The position numbers were made by a program, and so were the translations under genes. Below, piece by piece: positions 9,001 to 18,403 of a DNA stretch of 64,000 bases. Under the pieces are notes generated by a model, which searched no databases, was not told the DNA's origin, and saw only the letters and a list, made by a program, of their open reading frames with translations. This DNA comes from Macrococcus epidermidis (GTDB lineage: Bacteria; Bacillota; Bacilli; Staphylococcales; Staphylococcaceae), in contig NZ_PZJH01000005.1 in NCBI RefSeq assembly GCF_003259695.1, positions 1 to 64,000 on the forward strand, written 5' to 3'. The first letter of the stretch is position 1. Every line of letters starts with the position of its first letter.

Positions 9001-10299
9001 ATGAACAAGTATGGAATTAGAAAGTTCACAGTAGGAACAGCTTCAGTAGTAGTAGGTTCATTATTGTTCCTAGGTGCAGGTCAGCAAGCTGATGCTGCAG
9101 AAGCAACGTATTCTTTAGGGGATCGTGTTTACTCAGACAACAATGGTAACTATGTACAAGATGCTGGGGACACTGGTCTTGCAGGATTAACAGTTACTAT
9201 TCGTGATTATGCTGGTAACCACGTTGCAACAACTACAACAGATGCTAATGGTAACTATTCATTCTCAGGTTTAAAAAATGGTACTTATGTTGTTAACTTC
9301 GAAGTGCCAGCAGGATACGCAAATGATGTAGCAAATATCGGTTCTGAAGATGTAGATTCAGATGGACCGATTGACGTATTAGTTGATATTAATGGGGCTA
9401 ACATCACTACTTTAGATACTGGATTCATTCCTTTGAATGGACAAGGTTCAGCTCCAGTACAAGGTGGAGAAACAACACCTGCTCCAGCATCAGGTAATGG
9501 TGGAGAAGTAACACCAGCACCAGCTAAAGGTAACTTATCAATCGGAGACCACGTATGGTGGGATGCAAACTACAATAATATGTATGATCAAGGCGAAAAT
9601 CCAGTAGCAGGATTACGTGTATCAATTCGTGACTATGCTGGAAACTTTATTGCTGAAACAACTACAGATGCAAACGGTAACTATGCATTTCATGGTTTAT
9701 CAGACGGTCAATATATCGTTAACTTCCATAATCCATTAGACTGGTCGCCAGTTATTGCTAACATCGAAGCGGATTTACATGATGAAGTAGATTCAGATGG
9801 ACCAATTGATGTTATCGTTAACTTAAAAGGTGCTTCTAATTATAATGTAGACCAAGGTTACTATGGCGTTGGCACACCAGCTCCAGGTGGTGGTGGAGAA
9901 GTGACACCTCCGGGCGAAACAACACCTCCAGGTGGCGGTGGAGAAGTAACACCTCCGGGTGAAACAACACCTCCAGGAGAAGTAACACCTCCGGGTGAAG
10001 TAACACCTCCAGGAGAAGTAACACCTCCAGGTGAAACAACACCTCCGGGTGAAGTAACACCTCCGGGTGAAGTAACACCTCCGGGTGAAGTAACACCTCC
10101 AGGAGAAACAACACCCCCAAGTGAAACTAAACCATCTGAGCCTGCACCAACTTCACCAGCACCGGTTGAAACTGTTAAACCAGCTGAAATTGGTAAATCA
10201 GTATTACCTGATACAGGTGAAAAAGATAACGGTGGAGCAGTTGCTTCAGTATTAGCGTTATTAGGTGGCGCTGCATTATTCAGTTCTCGTCGTAAATAA
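9001..10299 (+). CDS. Small YGIRK-type LPXTG surface protein with two B domains and a PGE stalk
   Basis: The 432-residue protein starts at ATG after AGGAGGATTTTT. It has a YSIRK-like signal ([19 protein letters not shown]) that usually directs secretion at the septum, with cleavage near AADA/AEA. Two SdrD B-like domains follow (about residues 35-145 and 178-285, each starting GDxV and ending with DSDGPIDV). A Pro-rich stalk of PPGEVT / PPGETT repeats and an LPDTGEKDNGG sorting signal complete it. Unlike typical Sdr adhesins it has no N-terminal ligand-binding A domain. It is intact, unlike its relative at 6567. Confidence 0.95.
   Translation: MNKYGIRKFTVGTASVVVGSLLFLGAGQQADAAEATYSLGDRVYSDNNGNYVQDAGDTGLAGLTVTIRDYAGNHVATTTTDANGNYSFSGLKNGTYVVNFEVPAGYANDVANIGSEDVDSDGPIDVLVDINGANITTLDTGFIPLNGQGSAPVQGGETTPAPASGNGGEVTPAPAKGNLSIGDHVWWDANYNNMYDQGENPVAGLRVSIRDYAGNFIAETTTDANGNYAFHGLSDGQYIVNFHNPLDWSPVIANIEADLHDEVDSDGPIDVIVNLKGASNYNVDQGYYGVGTPAPGGGGEVTPPGETTPPGGGGEVTPPGETTPPGEVTPPGEVTPPGEVTPPGETTPPGEVTPPGEVTPPGEVTPPGETTPPSETKPSEPAPTSPAPVETVKPAEIGKSVLPDTGEKDNGGAVASVLALLGGAALFSSRRK
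9880..10116 (+). repeat. PGE(V/T)TP coding tandem repeats
   Basis: An 18-base unit encoding PPGEVT or PPGETT is repeated about a dozen times with small variants (CCTCCAGG / CCTCCGGG). It forms the wall-spanning stalk of the surface protein. Such repeats are prone to slippage, so copy number may vary between strains. Confidence 0.85.
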
Positions 10300-10357
10300 A
10301 AAGAAACTTATCAATTGGTTTGGAGACGTCTGAATCAATAACTAAGTTTATATATTT

Positions 10358-10396
10358 AAGTAGCACACACTCTATGAGTGTGTGTTACTTTTTTTA
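10358..10396 (+). terminator. Terminator of the YGIRK surface gene
   Basis: AAGTAGCACACACTC pairs with GAGTGTGTGTTACTT around TAT and is followed by seven T. It starts 59 bases after the stop codon. Confidence 0.88.
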
Positions 10397-10431
10397 TGAT
10401 TTTTTGTAATCAAACTGTTACATTTATATGT

Positions 10432-10460
10432 TTGAATTTTCAGATAATGGTAGATATAAT
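10432..10460 (+). promoter_or_regulatory. Sigma-A type promoter of the 44-residue peptide gene
   Basis: TTGAAT (10432-10437) and TATAAT (10455-10460) are separated by 17 bases. Transcription would begin near 10467, about 43 bases before the start codon of the small gene. Confidence 0.65.
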
Positions 10461-10509
10461 ATATTAAATATAGATTATATATTACACGATGAAAAGGAGC
10501 GGATAATGT

Positions 10510-10644
10510 ATGGAACAGTTATTAGCACAACTGAACCTATTCGCCGTAGGTCCAAATAATGCAATTGTATCTTCTCTGATCATCGGTGCATTAACCGTAG
10601 TGGCGATGATTATTGATAAAACGAAATCAGATGAAAGTGATTAA
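10510..10644 (+). CDS. 44-residue hydrophobic peptide, function unknown
   Basis: The frame starts at ATG 10510, 10 bases after AAGGAG, and encodes MEQLLAQLNLFAVGPNN, a hydrophobic segment (IVSSLIIGALTVVAMII) and a charged tail (DKTKSDESD). The ATG at 10506 opens only a 17-codon frame. One membrane-spanning helix is predicted. The gene has its own promoter and terminator and stands alone between the surface gene and the capsule operon. The size and layout recall small membrane toxins, secreted peptides and regulatory membrane peptides, but I recognise no family. Confidence 0.7.
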   Translation: MEQLLAQLNLFAVGPNNAIVSSLIIGALTVVAMIIDKTKSDESD

Positions 10645-10681
10645 GCATGAAATAAATTTATGCTAATTACTTTCATTTTTT
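10636..10681 (+). terminator. Terminator of the 44-residue peptide gene
   Basis: AGTGATTAAGCAT pairs with ATGCTAATTACT with one bulged A, followed by TTCATTTTTT. It overlaps the stop codon of the small gene. Confidence 0.75.
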
Positions 10682-11202
10682 CAATTTATACTGATTTATC
10701 TCAAATATATCATTCTACACTTCTACAAATTAACTTTATTTTATATATTTTAATATTTACATAAAATACACAAATTTTACTTGAAAATATATAACTTTCT
10801 ATTTTAAATAAGTCCCTAAAAACTTTAGATGTTAAACTACTAATTAACAATTAGAAATAGAAATTTTTATAAATTTTACAGAAATGTAACATTGAATGAT
10901 AATTGTATAAAATAAATAAAGTCATTTTCACTAAACTTTTTGTTAAGAAATATTAAGAAAAATAATAAATAATCAGTAATATAAAGGTATTAGTAAAATG
11001 TTTAAGATGTTAACTGATTCACAAGTTTATGTTATTTAGCATCTATATTCATTATATAAGAATAAATATACATTTATTTTGTAACAAATTTGTAATATAA
11101 GATTTATACCATAAAAATGGAATTTTGTTCTATTCACTTTGAATGAAATTACACGTATATTAAGTTAAGAAAAGAATAAATCAGAGTTACTTAGGAGGAA
11201 AC
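10682..11202. other. Long AT-rich leader/promoter region of the capsule operon
   Basis: About 520 bases hold no open frame with a ribosome site. The sequence is strongly AT-rich and includes an ACAAATTTGT palindrome inside TTGTAACAAATTTGTAA (about 11080-11096), which could be an operator. The region ends in TTAGGAGG before capA. A long untranslated leader or several regulator sites are possible; I cannot place the promoter reliably. Confidence 0.5.
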
Positions 11203-11883
11203 ATGGAAGAAGTCATTGATTTAAAAGAAATTATTGAAATACTGAAGAAGAATTTAAAACTAATTCTTGGATTAGCTATTACATTTGCATTACTTGCAGG
11301 TCTCGTATCATTTTTCTTAATTAAACCAACATATCAATCGGAATCGCAAGTCATCGTTAATCAGAAGGGTAAAAATGCCGATGTCTATAACAATCCAGGA
11401 GAAGTTCAAACAAACTTACAATTAATTAATACATATTCTCAGATGATTAATTCCAAAGTAATCAGAAAGCAAGTAGTAGATCAATTGAATTTAGATGTAA
11501 CTGAAAAGTCATTGCAACCAATGATATCTGTGACAAGTGAAGCAGAATCTCAACTTATGAAAATCAATGTAGCTGGTCCTGATAAAAAAGAGACAGCTCA
11601 AATTGCAAATGCTTTAGCTGATATCGCTCAAAAAGAAGTAAAACGCGTAATGGGCGTTGATAACTTATCAGTATTCTCAAAAGCAGATGTTAATGAAGAG
11701 ACAGCTCCTATTAAACCGAAACCATTAATGAATATTATTGTAGCAGGATTATTAGGATTAATTCTTGGTACTGCAATTGCTTTCATGCGTTCAATGCTAG
11801 ATACACGTTTGAATACAGAAGAAAAAATTGATAAATATATCGGTCTACCAACGCTTGGTAAGATTTATACGATAGAAAAGTAG
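11203..11883 (+). CDS. capA: Capsule chain-length / kinase-activator protein CapA (Wzz-like)
   Basis: A 226-residue membrane protein with one transmembrane helix at about 18-40 (LILGLAITFALLAGLVSFFL), an extracellular Wzz-type domain (YNNPGEVQTNLQLINTYSQM) and a second helix near 175-195 (PKPLMNIIVAGLLGLILGTA). It matches Cap5A/Cap8A of S. aureus in length and plan. Such proteins bind the tyrosine kinase CapB through the cytosolic tail and control polymer length. It is the first gene of a plus-strand operon that runs to 23375, with a GGAGG ribosome site. Confidence 0.93.
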   Translation: MEEVIDLKEIIEILKKNLKLILGLAITFALLAGLVSFFLIKPTYQSESQVIVNQKGKNADVYNNPGEVQTNLQLINTYSQMINSKVIRKQVVDQLNLDVTEKSLQPMISVTSEAESQLMKINVAGPDKKETAQIANALADIAQKEVKRVMGVDNLSVFSKADVNEETAPIKPKPLMNIIVAGLLGLILGTAIAFMRSMLDTRLNTEEKIDKYIGLPTLGKIYTIEK

Positions 11884-11890
11884 GTGCGCT

Positions 11891-12592
11891 ATGTTTAAGA
11901 AAAAGAGAAGAAATAATATCAATCAATTAGAAATAGTGAATCGACCGAAGTCGGTTATTTCAGAACAAATCAGAACGTTACGTACGAATATCTTATTTAC
12001 TTCTGCAGATGTACAAATTAAAAAGATGCTTGTAACTTCTTCAGAACAAGGTGAAGGGAAGTCTACTATTTCCGCAAATCTAGCTACATCTTTCGCGCAA
12101 GCTGGTTATAGAACATTACTTATTGATGCCGATTTACGTAAGCCTACACAGCATAAAATCTTTGAACAAATGAATGTAAAGGGACTCTCTAATTTAATAG
12201 CAGGACAAGTTGATATGGAAGATACGATTAAAGTAGATGTGTTACCTGGTTTAGATATTTTAACATCAGGCCCAGTTCCTCCAAATCCTGCAGAACTACT
12301 GGGTTCTTTAGCGATGGAAGATTTGTTGATAAAACTTAGCGAAATGTATGACTTAGTGTTATTAGATACACCACCAGTCTTAGCGGTGGCTGACTCTCAA
12401 ATCCTTGGAAACTTAGTTGATGGATCATTACTTGTAGTGAATTCAAAACTTACACACCGAGACAAAGTAGTTGATGCAAAGAATCAATTGGATAAAAGTT
12501 CTTCAAAAACATTAGGGATAGTATTAAATGATTTAGATAAAAAAGACGATGGGGATTATTACTATTACTACGGAGAAAAAACAGAAAGCTAG
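11891..12592 (+). CDS. capB: Capsule tyrosine autokinase CapB
   Basis: A 233-residue cytosolic BY-kinase. Walker A is SSEQGEGKST (50-59), Walker A' is LLIDADLRKP and Walker B is LVLLDTPP. The C-terminus bears the five-tyrosine cluster (223-227) that is autophosphorylated in this family. It needs the CapA tail for activation and starts 7 bases after capA. The usual partner phosphatase gene capC is not next to it, so dephosphorylation would need an enzyme encoded elsewhere. Confidence 0.94.
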   Translation: MFKKKRRNNINQLEIVNRPKSVISEQIRTLRTNILFTSADVQIKKMLVTSSEQGEGKSTISANLATSFAQAGYRTLLIDADLRKPTQHKIFEQMNVKGLSNLIAGQVDMEDTIKVDVLPGLDILTSGPVPPNPAELLGSLAMEDLLIKLSEMYDLVLLDTPPVLAVADSQILGNLVDGSLLVVNSKLTHRDKVVDAKNQLDKSSSKTLGIVLNDLDKKDDGDYYYYYGEKTES

Positions 12593-12609
12593 AGAAAAGG
12601 GTGGAGTAA

Positions 12610-13647
12610 TTGTTTGATGGTAAAATACTTTTAATTACAGGCGGAACGGGTTCATTCGGTAATGCTGTTATGGAGAAGTTTCTTGAAACAGATATTAAAG
12701 AAATTCGAATTTTTTCTCGTGATGAGAAGAAACAAGATGATATGCGTAAAAAATATAATAATAATAAGTTGAAGTTTTATATCGGTAATATCCGTGATGA
12801 GAGTAGTTTAAATATTGCAATGAATAAGGTAGATTATGTATTTCATGCAGCAGCATTGAAACAAGTACCATCTTGTGAATTTTTCCCACTCGAAGCTGTA
12901 AAGACAAATATAATTGGTACAGAGAACGTCTTAAATACTGCAATCAGAAATAATGTTAAGAAAGTTATTTGTCTTTCAACTGATAAAGCAGCTTATCCTA
13001 TTAATGCAATGGGAATTTCTAAGGCAATGATGGAAAAAGTGTTTGTCGCAAAATCTAGAACGATTGATCCTGAGGATACTGTGATTTGTGGTACACGCTA
13101 CGGAAATGTTATGGCTTCAAGAGGTTCTGTTATTCCATTATTCATTGACCAAATTAAAAAGGGAGAACCTCTTACGATTACTGATCCAACTATGACACGT
13201 TATCTAATGAATCTGGAAGAGGCAGTAGATTTAGTGACGCATGCATTTGAACATGCCAATACAGGGGACATAATGGTTCAAAAATCACCTGCTTCAACTG
13301 TAGGGGATTTAGCACAAGCTTTAATTGAATTATTTGAAGTAGATAGTGAGATTAAAGTCATCGGTACGCGACATGGTGAAAAACATTATGAAACGCTATT
13401 AACAAGAGAAGAATATGCAAGAAGTGAAGATATGGGAAATTACTTTAGAGTTCCTGCTGATGCAAGAGATTTAAATTACGAAGATTATACAGAAGAAGGT
13501 AAAGAAGAGCTTTCGGTTGATGAAGAATATAATTCGATGAATACGAAACAACTAAGTATAGAAGAAATTAAAGAAACACTTCTAAGCTTACCTTATGTAC
13601 GTAGAGAAGTAGAAAGATTTAAAGCACGCAAGTCTATAGAACTTTAA
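12610..13647 (+). CDS. capE: UDP-GlcNAc 4,6-dehydratase/5-epimerase CapE
   Basis: A 345-residue extended SDR enzyme. TGGTGSFG near residues 10-17 binds the dinucleotide. It closely resembles S. aureus CapE over its length (SRDEKKQDD, HAAALKQVPSCEFFP, STDKAAYPINAMG). It converts UDP-GlcNAc to the 4-keto-6-deoxy-L-arabino sugar, the first step of UDP-L-FucNAc synthesis. The start is TTG at 12610 after GGGTGGAG; MFDGKILLITGG begins exactly where the family begins, which supports this rare start. CapF and CapG follow directly. Confidence 0.94.
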   Translation: MFDGKILLITGGTGSFGNAVMEKFLETDIKEIRIFSRDEKKQDDMRKKYNNNKLKFYIGNIRDESSLNIAMNKVDYVFHAAALKQVPSCEFFPLEAVKTNIIGTENVLNTAIRNNVKKVICLSTDKAAYPINAMGISKAMMEKVFVAKSRTIDPEDTVICGTRYGNVMASRGSVIPLFIDQIKKGEPLTITDPTMTRYLMNLEEAVDLVTHAFEHANTGDIMVQKSPASTVGDLAQALIELFEVDSEIKVIGTRHGEKHYETLLTREEYARSEDMGNYFRVPADARDLNYEDYTEEGKEELSVDEEYNSMNTKQLSIEEIKETLLSLPYVRREVERFKARKSIEL

Positions 13648-13666
13648 CAATATAGGAGGTTAAACG

Positions 13667-14773
13667 ATGAATATTGTAATTACCGGTGCCAATGGATTTG
13701 TAGGCAAGAACTTGTATGAAGAACTTTCAAGAAATGAAACATATAATGTGATAAAAATTACCCGTGACAGTTCAGAAGAATTCTTAAAAGCTGCTTTACT
13801 AGAGGCGGATTTTATATTTCATTTGGCGGGTATCAACCGACCAGAAACTGAAGCGGAGTTTAAAACTGGGAATGTTGATTTTACTAATAAAGTTATTGAT
13901 TATACACTACTAAATGAAAAGAAACCAAGTGTTCTATACTCTTCGTCAATACAAGCTGAAAACGATAATCCATATGGCAACAGTAAAGCAGAGGCTGAAT
14001 CATTATTTGATAGTTTAAAAAATAATGGAAACCAAGTGTATATTTATCGATTAAATAACCTTTTTGGTAAATGGTCAAAGCCTAATTACAATACAGTCGT
14101 TGCAACTTTCTGTCACAAAATTGCACGTGATGAAGAAATTCAAGTGAATGATCCAAATGTGGAATTAACATTGAACTACATCGATGATGTATTGAAAGAA
14201 TTTAAACGTGCGTTGCAAGATCAACCGACATTAAAAGATGGATTTGGTGTTGTACCAAATGAACATACTGTAACTCTTGGAAGAATTGCAGATACGATTA
14301 AACAATTTAAACAAGACCGTATCGATAGAACGTTACCTAAACTAGATGATGAATTCGAGAAAGCATTGTACAGTACATATTTAAGTTTCTTACCAACTGA
14401 TCAATTCAGCTATCCGTTAACCATGCATAAAGACGACCGTGGGTCGTTTACAGAATTTATCAAGACATCGGATAGAGGCCAAACATCAATTAACATCTCT
14501 AAACCTGGAATTACGAAAGGGAATCACTGGCACCATACGAAGAACGAGAAATTCTTAGTAGTGGCTGGAAATGGTGTAATTCGCTTTAGAAAGCCGGATG
14601 AAGATGAGATTTATGAATACTTTGTATCAGGAGATAAGTTAGAAGTTGTCGATATTCCAGTAGGATATACACATAATATAGAGAATCTAGGGGACACGGA
14701 TATGGTTACAGTAATGTGGGTTAATGAAATGTTTGATCCGGAAAATCCAGATACGTACTTTTTGGAGGTATAA
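13667..14773 (+). CDS. capF: Bifunctional epimerase/reductase CapF
   Basis: A 368-residue two-domain protein. The N-terminal SDR domain has ITGANGFVGKN (residues 5-15). The C-terminal cupin domain (about 245-368) has GNHWHHTKNEKFLVV as its metal-binding strand. In S. aureus CapF the cupin performs C3 epimerisation and the SDR domain an NADPH-dependent reduction, giving UDP-L-6-deoxy-TalNAc. It lies between capE and capG with a good GGAGG site, so the three form one pathway module. Confidence 0.95.
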   Translation: MNIVITGANGFVGKNLYEELSRNETYNVIKITRDSSEEFLKAALLEADFIFHLAGINRPETEAEFKTGNVDFTNKVIDYTLLNEKKPSVLYSSSIQAENDNPYGNSKAEAESLFDSLKNNGNQVYIYRLNNLFGKWSKPNYNTVVATFCHKIARDEEIQVNDPNVELTLNYIDDVLKEFKRALQDQPTLKDGFGVVPNEHTVTLGRIADTIKQFKQDRIDRTLPKLDDEFEKALYSTYLSFLPTDQFSYPLTMHKDDRGSFTEFIKTSDRGQTSINISKPGITKGNHWHHTKNEKFLVVAGNGVIRFRKPDEDEIYEYFVSGDKLEVVDIPVGYTHNIENLGDTDMVTVMWVNEMFDPENPDTYFLEV

Positions 14774-14775
14774 AG

Positions 14776-15897
14776 ATGAAAAAATTAAAAGTAATGACGG
14801 TTGTTGGGACGAGACCTGAGATTATCCGCTTATCTGCTGTGATTAATCGATTAGAACAATCGGAAGCAATTGAACATGTGTTAGTACATACTGGACAAAA
14901 TTATGATTATGAACTAAATGAAGTATTCTTTAACGACTTTAAGTTACGTAAACCAGACTACTTCTTAAACGCAGCAACGGGAACAGCAGTTGAGACAATT
15001 GGAAATATACTAATAGCGATTGATCCAATACTAGATGAAGTGAAACCAGATGCGTTCTTAGTATTAGGAGATACAAATAGCTGTTTATGTGCGATAGCAG
15101 CGAAACGTAAGCAGATACCGATATTCCATATGGAAGCGGGGAATCGTTGTTTCGATCAACGTGTGCCGGAAGAGACGAACCGTAAGATTGTTGACCATAC
15201 ATCAGATATTAATCTGACATATAGCACAATAGCGAGAGAATATTTATTACGTGAAGGATTGCCGGCAGATAGAGTAATTAAGACAGGCAGTCCGATGAAA
15301 GAAGTTATTAACTCAAGGTTAGAAGATATCGAGCAATCAGATGTATTATCACGTTTGAACTTAAAAGAAAATGAATACTTTGTAGTATCAGCGCATAGAG
15401 AAGAGAATATTAACTCAGATAAGAACTTTGTTGAATTAGTAGAAGCGTTAAATGCTGTAGCTGAGAAATATAATTTACCTGTAATTATTAGTACGCATCC
15501 AAGAACACAAAAGAGAATTGATGCACTAGGAATTAAGTTCCATGACTTAATCCAAACACTTAAACCACTTGGATTTAATGATTATATTAAATTACAAAAA
15601 TCAGCTAAAGCAGTATTAAGTGACAGTGGAACGATTAGTGAAGAAACGTCAATTTTAGGGTTAAAATCATTAAATATTCGTGAAGCACATGAAAGACCTG
15701 AAGCAATGGAAGAAGCAAGTGTAATGATGGTAGGTGTATCGAAAGATCGTATCTTACAAGGGCTAGCTGAAATTGACGCTAAAGGCAATGAATCAAGAAT
15801 AGTAGCTGACTATGATATTGATAATGTTTCAGAAAAAGTAGTGAAGATTATTATTTCTTATACGGATTATGTAAATAGAAATGTGTGGAAGAAATGA
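14776..15897 (+). CDS. capG: UDP-N-acetyl sugar 2-epimerase CapG (UDP-L-FucNAc synthase)
   Basis: A 373-residue enzyme of the UDP-GlcNAc 2-epimerase family, with VVGTRPEIIRLSAV at the start, HTGQNYDYELN, GDTNSCL and SAHREENI. After CapE and CapF, the S. aureus homologue epimerises C2 to yield UDP-L-FucNAc. The gene begins 2 bases after capF and its stop overlaps the next start as ATGA, so it is translationally coupled. Confidence 0.94.
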   Translation: MKKLKVMTVVGTRPEIIRLSAVINRLEQSEAIEHVLVHTGQNYDYELNEVFFNDFKLRKPDYFLNAATGTAVETIGNILIAIDPILDEVKPDAFLVLGDTNSCLCAIAAKRKQIPIFHMEAGNRCFDQRVPEETNRKIVDHTSDINLTYSTIAREYLLREGLPADRVIKTGSPMKEVINSRLEDIEQSDVLSRLNLKENEYFVVSAHREENINSDKNFVELVEALNAVAEKYNLPVIISTHPRTQKRIDALGIKFHDLIQTLKPLGFNDYIKLQKSAKAVLSDSGTISEETSILGLKSLNIREAHERPEAMEEASVMMVGVSKDRILQGLAEIDAKGNESRIVADYDIDNVSEKVVKIIISYTDYVNRNVWKK

Positions 15898-16985
15898 GGA
15901 GTGATATATGTATAGTAAGTTTAATGAATTTAAAACACTCCTCCTTAATTAGTTTATTTACTAATTATCTAGAAGATAAGAATATTTCATATGATATCAT
16001 TTATGCAGATAAATATGGGATAGAGGAAAAAAATAATGCGAAAAACATATATAAATTTGAATTAAAATTTAAAGATACAACATCAAAAATTCAAAAAGTA
16101 ATTAAGTATATAGAATTCGCTAAATTTGCTAAGAACATTTTAAAAGAAAATGACTATAAGTTAATTATTGTTTGGCGCACAGAAACTGCACTATTATTAT
16201 TTAGATACTTATATTTTTCAAAGAGTAAGTTTATATTAAATATACGAGATTATTGTTTTGAAAAAAATGTGATAATACAAAGTTTAATAAAAAAATTAGT
16301 AGATAAATCAACTTTTACTGCAATCTCATCAAAAGGTTTTTTAAGATTTTTACCTAGAAGTAATAAATATATTTTTGTTAATAGTTATAATAAAACAATT
16401 TTACCAAATGAAATAGAGAAAAATATGAGAGCATCAAAGCCAATTAATATTTCATTTATTGGATATGTAAGATTTATAGATCAAGATATAAATCTAATTA
16501 ATGAATTTAAAAATGATGAAAGATTTACACTATCATTTATTGGAGCAGGTTCTGAGAAACTGAGAGATTTTATTAAAGAAAATAAAATAAAAAATGTAAT
16601 TTTAGAAGATGGATTTCCAGTAGATGAAACAATGAGATACCTAAGAAATGCTGATATTATTAATAATCTTTATGGAAGCGGCATAATTTCATTGGACACT
16701 GCCATATCTACAAGATATTATCACTCAGTACTGTTGAATAAACCAATTCTAGTATCGGAAGGTACTTATATGAGTACCCTAGTCGATGAAAATCAAGGAT
16801 ATAAAGTAAATATTTATAATGGATTAGCTGATAAGATTTATGATTGGTATTTAAAAATAGATTTTGAAAAGTTATACCTAGATAATCAAAATAAGTTAAA
16901 GGAAATAATTAAAGAAGACATTGAATTTATCGATGAATTAAATAAAATTTTCGAAGATGGTGGAAAATATCAAACAGTTATTTAA
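15894..16985 (+). CDS. Capsule glycosyltransferase (serotype-specific)
   Basis: A protein of about 363 residues with a two-lobed glycosyltransferase look. The N-terminal half has hydrophobic strands (YDIIYADKYG, LIIVWRTETALLLFRYLYF); the C-terminal half has a GT-B-like segment (INISFIGYVRFIDQD, FIGAGSEKLRDFIKENKIKN). I choose the ATG at 15894, which overlaps the capG stop, over the upstream GTG. Codon use is much more AT-rich than in capA-G. It probably adds one sugar of the repeat unit at the inner membrane face; donor and acceptor are unknown. Confidence 0.75.
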   Translation: MRSDICIVSLMNLKHSSLISLFTNYLEDKNISYDIIYADKYGIEEKNNAKNIYKFELKFKDTTSKIQKVIKYIEFAKFAKNILKENDYKLIIVWRTETALLLFRYLYFSKSKFILNIRDYCFEKNVIIQSLIKKLVDKSTFTAISSKGFLRFLPRSNKYIFVNSYNKTILPNEIEKNMRASKPINISFIGYVRFIDQDINLINEFKNDERFTLSFIGAGSEKLRDFIKENKIKNVILEDGFPVDETMRYLRNADIINNLYGSGIISLDTAISTRYYHSVLLNKPILVSEGTYMSTLVDENQGYKVNIYNGLADKIYDWYLKIDFEKLYLDNQNKLKEIIKEDIEFIDELNKIFEDGGKYQTVI

Positions 16986-18402
16986 TATTTTTTTTATTGT
17001 AACTTCTTTATTGAGTTTATTCATAGTTGTTATTAAACATGGAACTCTTTCTAGCGGATATGAGTCTTTGTTTATTTTGCCAGCTTTTTATGCTATATCT
17101 ACAACCATTCTTATGAACATGTTTTTTAACAAAGGATTTAATTTTACTTTATTAGGGATAGTATTTATGCAATGGATTAGATTTGTTCTTTTACCTATCC
17201 TCTTAGCACTATCTAATGGTAAAGAAGGTTTTAATTACATCAATCCATCGGCTATCAGCTTAAACCTATCTATTTTTTTGATGGTAGTTGAATTATTTGC
17301 TTCGTATATTTTTGCTGCAATTTTATTTATGTATTTTTTAAATAAATCATCAAATGGAAAAATAAAAGATAATCAACCAACATCATTATTAGGAAACTAT
17401 TATATTTATTTTGTATTTGTCTTATTTTCAATATTTATTCTGATATTTAAAGGAATACCCGAAGGAGTAGTAAGATTTTTTTATATTGCCATTGATGGAA
17501 CAAATGGTAGAGTGGGAGATAACAAAGAGACTAGTAATGTGTTGATTCAATATATAATAACTAGTGGTGCATTTGTATTCTTTATGATTACAACTTGGCA
17601 TATGTATGAGCTATACAAAAAGAATGGTAAAAGAATTTACTATTATATTTCTCTTATTGCAGCATTATATAATGTATCAATAATTGTTGGAGAACGAAGA
17701 ACGGCACAAATATATATTGCAATAGTTACCATATACATATTAATTCAACTATACCCTAAATTTAAAAAAAATATAATATTTACAATCTGTGGTGTAGCGT
17801 TTGTAATTTTATTGTTTATGAGTATTTATAAATTCTTTGGTGCATTTGCAACGGGATCATATATTACAGCTATTCAGAATTCCAATAATGATATTTCATT
17901 TTGGGCAAGAACATTTCAAAGTTATTATTTTGGACCAGAAAATATTGCTTCAGTAATTGAATTTTCAGATAAACATCAACTTGACATGAAACAGTTATTT
18001 TATGATAACTTACGAAGTATTTTCGGAATAAATTTTTTAATAGACAAATCAGCTTACGTAACTTCGCAAATATATAACTTATATATTTATAAAGGTGTAC
18101 AAACAACAGGACATGTAATATCTTCAGTGGGATATGGATATTTATATTTTGGTATTTATTTTAGTTCATTTTTTGCATGTTTTAATATATTTATTTCTAC
18201 TTTACTTGAACGAATGGCAAAACATTCTGACAAGATCGAAGTGAAATTTATATTAACATATCTGTTAATTAGATTTTGTACTAATCTTTATGTAAATAGT
18301 CCAGCATTAATTACATTCAGTACAATATTATTGGGCACTACAGGATTGGTGGTTATGTTTTCTTCAATTTTTAAAAATAGAAAGTCTCTGAAAGGATATT
18401 AA
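16957..18402 (+). CDS. Wzy-like capsule repeat-unit polymerase
   Basis: A 481-residue, very hydrophobic protein with about ten to twelve predicted membrane helices and few charges outside loops. It has the plan expected of Wzy-type polymerases (large loop with TNGRVGDNKETSNV, cytosolic ERRTAQ after a helix). It lies between glycosyltransferase genes and before a flippase gene. It overlaps the preceding gene by 29 bases and has a weak ribosome site, so the exact start is uncertain. Polymerases are too diverse to name beyond role. Confidence 0.75.
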   Translation: MVENIKQLFNIFFIVTSLLSLFIVVIKHGTLSSGYESLFILPAFYAISTTILMNMFFNKGFNFTLLGIVFMQWIRFVLLPILLALSNGKEGFNYINPSAISLNLSIFLMVVELFASYIFAAILFMYFLNKSSNGKIKDNQPTSLLGNYYIYFVFVLFSIFILIFKGIPEGVVRFFYIAIDGTNGRVGDNKETSNVLIQYIITSGAFVFFMITTWHMYELYKKNGKRIYYYISLIAALYNVSIIVGERRTAQIYIAIVTIYILIQLYPKFKKNIIFTICGVAFVILLFMSIYKFFGAFATGSYITAIQNSNNDISFWARTFQSYYFGPENIASVIEFSDKHQLDMKQLFYDNLRSIFGINFLIDKSAYVTSQIYNLYIYKGVQTTGHVISSVGYGYLYFGIYFSSFFACFNIFISTLLERMAKHSDKIEVKFILTYLLIRFCTNLYVNSPALITFSTILLGTTGLVVMFSSIFKNRKSLKGY

Positions 18403-18403
18403 T

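Noticed and set aside
9836-10120. Minus-strand frame of 94 codons rich in Leu, Glu and Val
   Set aside because: It is the complement of the PGE-coding repeats of the surface protein. Open frames arise from the repeat itself and it has no ribosome site.
15908-15950. ATG after GAGGAG near the end of capG
   Set aside because: It opens only a 14-codon frame out of phase with the glycosyltransferase; the ATG overlapping the capG stop fits the real frame.
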